From Arcobacter arenosus (GTDB lineage Bacteria > Campylobacterota > Campylobacteria > Campylobacterales > Arcobacteraceae), in the NCBI RefSeq assembly GCF_005771535.1, contig NZ_VANU01000003.1, positions 124,001-188,000 of the forward strand: a stretch of DNA of 64,000 nt, written 5' to 3'. Below the pieces are notes generated by a model. That model saw only the letters and a program-made list of their open reading frames with translations. It had not been told where the DNA came from and did no database searches. Positions within the stretch are counted from its first letter, which is position 1. Each line of letters starts with the position of its first letter. Both the position numbers and the translations under genes were made by a program. Shown here piece by piece: positions 55,972 to 62,440 of the stretch.

Positions 55972-56832
55972 ATGAAAGAATATTTAGATGTATATTTTCA
56001 AAATAGAAATAAAATTGAAGACTTTATAGAAGAGACTTTTCTAAAAATTGGAGAACTTAAAAATTTAAGAGAAACGGGCTTTAAAGATGTATTTAAACTT
56101 TTCCCATCATTGGAACTTGTTTATATTATTGATAAAAAGTCAAAGATGCAAATTTCTCCAAATTATTTTAGAAACTATGAAGATAAAAAAGCTTTAGATG
56201 TTTCTAGGGATTATCTTTTAGGAAAAATTAATTTTGATCAAAAAACAAACTCTGCTTTTACCTCAGCTTATGTAAGTAGTGCCACAAAAAATTCTTGCAT
56301 AACTTTTTGTGTAAAAGAGGAAGATTATATAATATTTTTTGATTTTAAAATAGAAACTATTTTGGAAAGATTAAGTTTAATAGAACTAAATAAACCTTTT
56401 CATACTATAACTAAGACTTTTTATTCCATTGCGGGTTATTCGATGTTTGCTTTGTCTTTATTTATAGTTTGTTATTCAATATATGATTTTAGTCATTCAT
56501 TTTTGATAAAAGGTATTTTCGATTTAGACACAATTTTTAAACCTATTATTGCATTAACTTTAGGTATTGCAATATTTGATTTGGCAAAAACAATTTTAGA
56601 GCAAGAAGTGTATTTTAAAAGTTATTCAAAAAACTCTAAAGTTGAAACAAAAATGATTACTAAATTTTTAATTTCAATTATTATTGCTTTATCTATTGAA
56701 GCTTTAATGGTTGTATTTAAAATTGCAATTAATGATTATGACAAAATGATTAATGCATTTTATTTGATTGCAGGTATATCACTGATAATGATAGCATTAT
56801 CAATATTTATTCATTTAACAAAAAAGAAATAA
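55972..56832 (+). CDS. Membrane protein with PDC-like N-terminal domain, function unknown
   Basis: The 286-residue protein has an N-terminal domain of about 145 residues with a PDC/GAF-like pattern (FPSLELVYIIDKKSKMQISPNYF), which precedes four membrane segments at about 147-170, 183-207, 230-250 and 262-282. There is no signal peptide, so the domain is probably cytoplasmic. Function is unknown. It is the first gene of an operon with the NtrC-like gene (28-base gap) and glnD, behind an operator cluster. A sensor role in nitrogen control is an inference from position. Confidence 0.75.
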   Translation: MKEYLDVYFQNRNKIEDFIEETFLKIGELKNLRETGFKDVFKLFPSLELVYIIDKKSKMQISPNYFRNYEDKKALDVSRDYLLGKINFDQKTNSAFTSAYVSSATKNSCITFCVKEEDYIIFFDFKIETILERLSLIELNKPFHTITKTFYSIAGYSMFALSLFIVCYSIYDFSHSFLIKGIFDLDTIFKPIIALTLGIAIFDLAKTILEQEVYFKSYSKNSKVETKMITKFLISIIIALSIEALMVVFKIAINDYDKMINAFYLIAGISLIMIALSIFIHLTKKK

Positions 56833-56860
56833 ATTATAGTATAATTTAAGAAGGTGAAAC

Positions 56861-57619
56861 ATGGAAAACTATATAGCAATATCTAAAAACTCAAAGGAGA
56901 TTTTAAACTCTGCACATTTACTTCAAAGTGTAGAAGTTAATGCTTTAATCTCAGGTGAAGCAGGAGTTGGTAAAAAATCTCTTGCTAAATATATATTACC
57001 AAAAGCTCCTCTATTTAAGGCAAAAAATCTTCAACAAGATATCGCTGATAATATTATCAATCTACAAAACTGTTCAATAATTATTGATAAAATTGAAAAT
57101 ATTACTAATATCGATTTACTAATTAATTGGGTAAACGAAAATGGTATTAGAGTTGTTGCTACAACAATGAAAGATGATTTAAATACGAAATTAGAAGAAC
57201 TTTTTTCTATTACTATAGAGCTACCCCCTTTAAAAGATAGAGAAGAAGATGTAAAAGCTTTAACATCTAAGTTTTCTAAAGAAGCAAGTAGCACATTAGA
57301 TTTAGATTTAATAGTACCTTCTAGATTAATGATAAATATTTCAAATAATGCACACAGTTTAAGAAAATCTATATATTTTTCATACCTTTTTGAAACTATT
57401 GGTGAAGATGAAATTTTAATGTTTATGGAAAACTATATGTTCTCAAATATGGAAGGGGAAAACTCATATAAAGATTTTCTATATTTATTAGAAGTACCTA
57501 TGTTAAAAGCTGCTACAAAAAAATATAAATCACAAGTACAAATGGCAAAACATTTAGGGCTAAATAGAATCACTCTTCGAAAAAAATTAGACAGTCACAA
57601 GGAATTTTTAGATGGTTAG
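56861..57619 (+). CDS. NtrC-like protein lacking receiver and GAFTGA loop, with Fis-type DNA-binding domain
   Basis: The 252-residue protein starts directly with an AAA+ region. The Walker A is GEAGVGKK at 32-39. A Walker B-like CSIIIDKIEN (71-80) has lysine in place of the usual glutamate. LPPLKDREEDV near 121-131 matches the LPPLRxRxxDI motif of sigma-54 activators. The stretch between Walker A and B is too short for the GAFTGA loop, so contact with sigma-54 is not expected. A Fis-type helix-turn-helix (QVQMAKHLGLNRITLRKKLD) ends it at about 226-245. No receiver is present. It overlaps glnD by eight bases, which points to nitrogen control. Confidence 0.8.
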   Translation: MENYIAISKNSKEILNSAHLLQSVEVNALISGEAGVGKKSLAKYILPKAPLFKAKNLQQDIADNIINLQNCSIIIDKIENITNIDLLINWVNENGIRVVATTMKDDLNTKLEELFSITIELPPLKDREEDVKALTSKFSKEASSTLDLDLIVPSRLMINISNNAHSLRKSIYFSYLFETIGEDEILMFMENYMFSNMEGENSYKDFLYLLEVPMLKAATKKYKSQVQMAKHLGLNRITLRKKLDSHKEFLDG

Positions 57620-60146
57620 TGAACTAAATATTGAAATTGAAGAACTTATATCTCAAGGAGCACAAGATTTTGAAATCTCAAAAATTTTTAGAAATTATTT
57701 TAAAAAATATGTAGACTCTATTGATACTACCCTTGAAACTACAGGTGGAAAAGACTTCTTTGTTCAACATACAAAACACACTGATAAATTTTTAATCGCT
57801 TTATACAAATATATACTAAGAAAACATTTTAAAAACTACCAACCAATGAGTACCTCAATACCTATTACATTAATTGCCTTAGGAAGTTATGGAAGGGAAC
57901 AATTATGTATCTACTCAGATGTAGATTTAATGCTTTTATATGAAGATGTTCCAGGTTATAACTTAAGAGCTATTATGGAAGATTTTATTACATTAGCTTG
58001 GGATTGTGGATTAAAACTTGGTTCAAGAGTTCATGAATTAAAAGATATTGCAGAGAGTGTAAAAGAGGATATTACAATTAAAACCTCTATTATTGAATCA
58101 AGAATGATTTATGGTTCAAAATATCTTTGGTATGGATATGAAAATGTATTAAAAAAGATAAAAGAAACAGATCAAAAAGAGTTTGTATTAGAAAAACTTG
58201 AGGAGCATAAACAAAGACTTCAAAAATTCCCACTTAAAATGGAACCAAATATTAAAGATGGTTATGGTGGAATGAGAGAATCTAATATGGTATTTTGGAT
58301 GGCAACAGTTATCCATGGAGTTTATGATACAAAAGAACTAATTGGCCAAGAGTTTACAGAAGATGAATATAAAAAATATAGAGCAGCTTTAGAGTATATT
58401 TTTCAAGTAAGAAATGCATTACATAATATTTCAAAGAAAAAACTTGATGTTGTAAATTTTGATGTCTTACCAGAACTTAGTACAAAACTAGGTTTTAATC
58501 ATACTCCTCGTTTAACAAAAGAGCGTCAGTGTATGTCTAAAATCACTGAATCTTTACATAGAATTCACCATTTTTCATGCACCATGGTTAAAAAATTTAC
58601 AAGACAGGTTTTATTTGAAAAAGAGAATATATCTAAACTTAAAAAATATAGATTTAAAAAAAATCTTTATATTATTGATGATAAATTATACTGTTCTTTT
58701 TCAAATAAACCAAAAACCTTAAATGCCTTAATTAAAGAGTTTATTGAACTTCCAGATACGATAAAAGCTTTTGATAGATCATATCTTTATTATGTAAGCA
58801 GAACTAAGATTCCAAGTAAACAAACTAAAGAGTTAAAAAAGAATATAAAAACACTATTATACAAACCAAATTTATATCCACTTATAAAAATGATTTATAA
58901 TGGTAGGCTTTTCCAAGCAATTTTACCAATTGGGAAAAAGATTGTAAATCAACCACAATTTGATGGATACCACCAACACCCCGTTGATATACATTCAATA
59001 AAAACATTAAAAAAACTTGAAGAGATTAAAGACCCTTATGTTCAAGAAGTTTATGACTCAATGGATGAAAAAGATAGAGCTTTAGTTCGGCTTGTTGCTT
59101 TACTACATGATGTGGGGAAAGGAAGAGTTGTAGACCATCATATTGCAGGGGAAAAACTATTTAAAAATATGACTAAAGCCTTTGATTTTGATCCTATTCA
59201 TATTCAAAGGGGTGCAGTACTAGTAAGATACCATAATATGATGAGTAAAGTTGCAACTAGCAAAGATATTTATTCTGAAAAAGTGATTCTTGCCTTTACT
59301 GCATTATTAGAAGATGAGCTAACTCTAAAGATGCTTTATGTTGTTACATATGCTGATATTTCTGCTGTTGGAGATAGTGTATATAAAAGTGCAACCTCTT
59401 CACTTTTAAGACAATTATATCTTCAATCTTTACCTGCTTTTGAAAATAAAAGTTTATTAAATGAAAATGTAAGAAGACACAAAAAAGAAGAAACAATTAA
59501 AAAATTAAAAAGATATAAAGAGTTGTCTCAAATTAAGAAGAAAAAACTTATGTATATCTCTTCAAATCAAATTTTCTTACAACTTAGAGCAAGTGAAATT
59601 ATGGATATTGCCCTTGATGCATATGAGGTAAAAGATTTTAAATATGAGATAGATAATACAAAAAATCTAAGAATAAAAATTATTAGAGCAATACCTCTAA
59701 ACTTAGGTTACATGCTTGGTAAATTAGAGTTTTTAAATATCTCTACATTAAATATTTTCAAACTTTATGATGATAAAAAATACTTTGAAATTAGGTTTGA
59801 TGAAGGGGTTGATGAAGGTGATTTAATCTATATAGATAGTGTTATAAAAGATTCATTTGATATGACTAGAAAAACAAAACTTTTATCACCTGAAATAAAA
59901 AAAGAAAATATCACTATTGATTGTAATCACTCAGCATATCTTGCTTCGATGCATGTAGTTGCAAAGGATCAAAAAGGTCTTTTTGCTTATATTGCAAAAG
60001 TGTTTGATGACTTTGAAGTTGAAATTGAAAGTGCAAAATTAAGCTCAATGAAAAAAGTAGCAAATGATTTATTCCTTATTGAAAAAAATGGAAACTTCTG
60101 CGCAAACCAAGATAAAATCATAGAATCCCTTTGCAGTAAAAAATAA
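57612..60146 (+). CDS. glnD: Bifunctional PII uridylyltransferase/uridylyl-removing enzyme
   Basis: GlnD uridylylates PII when glutamine is low and removes UMP when it is high. The 844-residue protein has the nucleotidyltransferase motif GSYGREQLCIYSDVDLMLL at 91-109, a central helical region, an HD domain with ALLHDVGKG (H499, D500) and C-terminal ACT domains, the last with ASMHVVAKDQKGLFAYIAKVFDD. All catalytic blocks look intact. Both PII proteins in the window have the target tyrosine 51. It shares an operon with the NtrC-like protein. Confidence 0.96.
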   Translation: MVSELNIEIEELISQGAQDFEISKIFRNYFKKYVDSIDTTLETTGGKDFFVQHTKHTDKFLIALYKYILRKHFKNYQPMSTSIPITLIALGSYGREQLCIYSDVDLMLLYEDVPGYNLRAIMEDFITLAWDCGLKLGSRVHELKDIAESVKEDITIKTSIIESRMIYGSKYLWYGYENVLKKIKETDQKEFVLEKLEEHKQRLQKFPLKMEPNIKDGYGGMRESNMVFWMATVIHGVYDTKELIGQEFTEDEYKKYRAALEYIFQVRNALHNISKKKLDVVNFDVLPELSTKLGFNHTPRLTKERQCMSKITESLHRIHHFSCTMVKKFTRQVLFEKENISKLKKYRFKKNLYIIDDKLYCSFSNKPKTLNALIKEFIELPDTIKAFDRSYLYYVSRTKIPSKQTKELKKNIKTLLYKPNLYPLIKMIYNGRLFQAILPIGKKIVNQPQFDGYHQHPVDIHSIKTLKKLEEIKDPYVQEVYDSMDEKDRALVRLVALLHDVGKGRVVDHHIAGEKLFKNMTKAFDFDPIHIQRGAVLVRYHNMMSKVATSKDIYSEKVILAFTALLEDELTLKMLYVVTYADISAVGDSVYKSATSSLLRQLYLQSLPAFENKSLLNENVRRHKKEETIKKLKRYKELSQIKKKKLMYISSNQIFLQLRASEIMDIALDAYEVKDFKYEIDNTKNLRIKIIRAIPLNLGYMLGKLEFLNISTLNIFKLYDDKKYFEIRFDEGVDEGDLIYIDSVIKDSFDMTRKTKLLSPEIKKENITIDCNHSAYLASMHVVAKDQKGLFAYIAKVFDDFEVEIESAKLSSMKKVANDLFLIEKNGNFCANQDKIIESLCSKK

Positions 60147-60155
60147 TCTTAAAAC

Positions 60156-60186
60156 AATTAAGTAAATAACTTAATTATTTATTAAG
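60156..60186. repeat. Overlapping inverted repeats upstream of the small-gene operon
   Basis: AATTAAG (60156-60162) pairs with CTTAATT (60170-60176), whose first six bases also pair with ATTAAG (60181-60186). The shared middle arm lies in the -35 region of the promoter at 60198. It could be an operator or simply the weak end signal of glnD. Confidence 0.4.
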
Positions 60187-60197
60187 ATTTGTGCCAT

Positions 60198-60203
60198 TAT
60201 AAT
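60198..60203 (+). promoter_or_regulatory. -10 box of the small-gene operon
   Basis: A perfect TATAAT lies just ahead of the 60209 hairpin, so transcription should start at about 60209-60211. Confidence 0.55.
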
Positions 60204-60208
60204 TTGAT

Positions 60209-60241
60209 TAAAGGACATCAAGCTACTTTAGATGTCCTTTA
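60209..60241 (+). promoter_or_regulatory. 5' leader hairpin
   Basis: TAAAGGACATC (60209-60219) pairs perfectly with GATGTCCTTTA (60231-60241) around the 11-base loop AAGCTACTTTA. Given the -10 box, the hairpin would sit at the very 5' end of the message, directly before the AAAAGGA ribosome site. No T run follows, so it is not a standard terminator. It may protect the message. Confidence 0.5.
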
Positions 60242-60253
60242 AAAGGATGTGTG

Positions 60254-60568
60254 GTGAAGATGCAGCAAGCTTTTGGGGCAAAAGTTACTACTTTAAAGTT
60301 CGAAAATAAAATCGCAACATATGCTGTATTTTTAAAAAAGACAGCAAATAGAGATCAAAAAATATCACTATTTAACAATTTAAAAAAATTAGTGTCAACT
60401 GAAATATGGACAAATGAGAATATTGATTTTATTATTATTGAATTAACTTTAAGTAAAAAAAAGTATATTCAAAATAATAATCTAATCTCCTATATTGGCG
60501 AGGTACAAATTGATTTAAATAAGTTAAATAGATTAATGACAGGAGACTTCTCTTTAGCTGAAATATAA
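60254..60568 (+). CDS. Unrecognised small protein, first gene of the five-gene operon
   Basis: I do not recognise this protein of about 104 residues. It has alternating strands and helices (ATYAVFLKKTANRDQKISLFNNLKKL, IDFIIIELTLSKKKYI, YIGEVQIDLNKLNRLM), no signal and no membrane segment. Start choices are GTG 60251, GTG 60254 and ATG 60260; GTG 60254 has the best distance from AAAAGGA. It lies 13 bases ahead of the next gene. It does not share the module of the later four genes. Confidence 0.65.
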   Translation: MKMQQAFGAKVTTLKFENKIATYAVFLKKTANRDQKISLFNNLKKLVSTEIWTNENIDFIIIELTLSKKKYIQNNNLISYIGEVQIDLNKLNRLMTGDFSLAEI

Positions 60569-60580
60569 AAAGGATATACA

Positions 60581-61117
60581 ATGAGCGTAGGACAAGAACT
60601 CTTAGATGTACCATTACCACAGATGGTATCTGACTTAGCAATGGGTGTAGCTACAGCACAAGAAGCTTTAGACAACAATTCACTACAAACAACATTAGAA
60701 CTTGCAAAACCAGAAAATGCCATTAGTTTTGTTCCAAAAATTGTTGGAACAATTAATCCTGATACGGGAGAATCAAATATAACTCAAGTAGAAGCAAAAG
60801 ATATCCCACTTATTGCTTTTATACGACCGACATGGTATCAATTCTCTGAAACAACTATTGAAGTTTCTATGGATATAAAAACTTCAATGCAAAAGGAAAC
60901 TAATGTAAAAGTTGGTTTTAAAGCAAAAGCTGGATGGGGTCCATTTTCTGCTTCCATAAAAACAGATGTAGAGCATAATAGAAAGTTTGGTAAAGAAGTA
61001 CATGGGACAAGTAAACTTACTGTAAAAATGGTTCCAGTACCTCCACCACCTTTATTATTGCCAGAGGTTGATATACAGGTTTTACAACCGGCTAATCCAA
61101 CACCACCTGTTAATTAA
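60581..61117 (+). CDS. DUF2589-like small protein
   Basis: The 178-residue protein begins with a helix (LPQMVSDLAMGVATAQEALDNNSLQ), followed by an IPLIAFIRPTWYQFSETTIEVSMDIK segment, a glycine-rich loop and TSKLTVKMVPVPPPP near the end. The layout recalls DUF2589 proteins as I know them, which have a helix, a core strand motif after a proline-rich turn and a final strand. The proline-rich tail is unusual. It is a clear paralogue of the next gene. Function unknown. Confidence 0.6.
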   Translation: MSVGQELLDVPLPQMVSDLAMGVATAQEALDNNSLQTTLELAKPENAISFVPKIVGTINPDTGESNITQVEAKDIPLIAFIRPTWYQFSETTIEVSMDIKTSMQKETNVKVGFKAKAGWGPFSASIKTDVEHNRKFGKEVHGTSKLTVKMVPVPPPPLLLPEVDIQVLQPANPTPPVN

Positions 61118-61125
61118 TAGTTTTA

Positions 61126-61151
61126 TTCATAGTAGAATTTTCTACTATGAA
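61126..61151. repeat. Intergenic hairpin between the two paralogues
   Basis: TTCATAGTAGAA (61126-61137) pairs perfectly with TTCTACTATGAA (61140-61151) with a 2-base loop. No T run follows on the plus strand. It may slow transcription or mark an RNA processing site and so set gene dosage. Confidence 0.5.
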
Positions 61152-61185
61152 TTAAAACCTTAAACATAGATATAAGGAATATATC

Positions 61186-61665
61186 ATGCCTATACCAAAA
61201 GAATATAAAGAGATATCAGCAAGCTTATCTGATTTTGTGGAAGAGATGTCTTTAGCTATTGCTCAATCTAAAAAAAGCTTAGATGAAAGTTCATTAAATA
61301 CATTAAAAGAATTAGCGAAAACTGATATTGAAATCCCAATTTTGAAACAAGAAATAACTCAAAATGGTGTAAAAGATAAGATTTCATATGTAAAAGTTTC
61401 AGCTTTATCTTTAGGTATGAAACCAACTTTTTATGAATTTAGTGAAACAAAAATAGAAGTTTCAATGGATTTAAGTGTAGCAGAGGAAGTAACTTCAACA
61501 ACAAATACTAAAAAGAAAAAATTGTTTGTTAATACAAAAGATATAAAAAATGAAAGGCGATTTGAATCAAATCTGAATGCTTTTAGTAAATTATCTATAA
61601 CAATGGTACCAGTACCAGCACCTAATAATATACCTGAGATAATCCAAGAATATGAAAACAAATGA
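61186..61665 (+). CDS. DUF2589-like small protein, paralogue of the preceding gene
   Basis: The 159-residue protein shares its layout with its upstream neighbour: a helix (LSDFVEEMSLAIAQSKKSLDESSLN), then MKPTFYEFSETKIEVSMDLS in place of RPTWYQFSETTIEVSMDIK, a basic loop and FSKLSITMVPVPAP at the end. No signal or membrane segment. Tandem duplication is the simplest origin. The next gene begins inside its last codons. Function unknown. Confidence 0.6.
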   Translation: MPIPKEYKEISASLSDFVEEMSLAIAQSKKSLDESSLNTLKELAKTDIEIPILKQEITQNGVKDKISYVKVSALSLGMKPTFYEFSETKIEVSMDLSVAEEVTSTTNTKKKKLFVNTKDIKNERRFESNLNAFSKLSITMVPVPAPNNIPEIIQEYENK

Positions 61666-61891
61666 TTTCTTTGAAATAGTTTCAGATTCTTTATTAGATG
61701 CCTATAAGATTAACAAAAAAATTGAGAAGGATAAGCTTTTAATAAAAGATATTGAGTTAGAAATTAGTTTCTCTCCTGATTCTGAACTTAAAAATATATC
61801 TTTAGCAAAGTTGGAAAATAAATTTATGGATAAATATAAAGAGACAAGCTACTTTAATATTTGTATAAAAGCATCTGCAAAAAGGAAATAA
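61652..61891 (+). CDS. Unrecognised 79-residue protein with a reduced form of the same module
   Basis: The ATG at 61652 overlaps the preceding gene by 14 bases and the ribosome site is weak, so translation is probably coupled. The protein has a helix (FFEIVSDSLLDAYKINKKI), a strand (IKDIELEISFS) and a final strand (SYFNICIKASAKRK). The order matches the helix, IEVSM strand and terminal strand of its neighbours, suggesting a minimal relative. Confidence 0.6.
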   Translation: MKTNDFFEIVSDSLLDAYKINKKIEKDKLLIKDIELEISFSPDSELKNISLAKLENKFMDKYKETSYFNICIKASAKRK

Positions 61892-61892
61892 A

Positions 61893-62390
61893 ATGCCAAA
61901 TTTTGAGAAAATTACGGAGATAGAAAGAAAACTTAATACAATTGATAAAAAGCAATTGCAAAGTTTTAAACAAAGTTACAAAATTCAGGAAACAAAAGCT
62001 ACAAAATTAAGCGATGAAAATAAAACCTTGAAAATGGAAGTCAAAAATATAGAAAAGGAAAAAGTAAATCTTCAAAAACTTTTAGAAAAGCAAGAGATTC
62101 AACTAAGACAATTTGAAGAGTTAAAAAGAATCAAGCCTTTATACCAAAATGATTTCAATAATTTCATAGCTAGCTCAGTAAAAGCACTTCAAAATAATCT
62201 AGAATCAGATGATGATAGTGATTATGAATTTATGATTAGGGATGTACAAATTGAAGCTCTTGTTTCCACAGAAAATAGAAATGGAAAATTATCATATGTG
62301 ATTCCTACTTCTACTCAGTTAAAAGAGATTGATGGCAATAAATTACAAAGATTGAAATACTCTTTAAGTGTTGTACCAAAAAGTAGATAG
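61893..62390 (+). CDS. Unrecognised coiled-coil protein with a C-terminal module like its neighbours
   Basis: A coiled coil fills about residues 1-85. The rest (FNNFIASSVKALQNNL, then IRDVQIEALVSTENRNGKL and LQRLKYSLSVVPKSR) repeats the helix, strand and final-strand pattern of the other small genes. It resembles my memory of the trypsin-co-occurring (Trypco2) type of small domain, but I cannot test this. It has an AAAGGA ribosome site one base from the previous stop zone. It ends the operon. Confidence 0.6.
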   Translation: MPNFEKITEIERKLNTIDKKQLQSFKQSYKIQETKATKLSDENKTLKMEVKNIEKEKVNLQKLLEKQEIQLRQFEELKRIKPLYQNDFNNFIASSVKALQNNLESDDDSDYEFMIRDVQIEALVSTENRNGKLSYVIPTSTQLKEIDGNKLQRLKYSLSVVPKSR

Positions 62391-62399
62391 TTTTATAAA

Positions 62400-62425
62400 G
62401 GAGAAGAAAAGTTTAATTCTTCTCC
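62400..62425. terminator. Convergent terminator between the small-gene operon and the acyl-ACP ligase
   Basis: GGAGAAGAA (62400-62408) pairs with TTCTTCTCC (62417-62425) around an 8-base loop. On the minus strand TTTATAAAAC follows; on the plus strand the T run is absent. Confidence 0.65.
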
Positions 62426-62440
62426 AAAGTAAATTGATTA

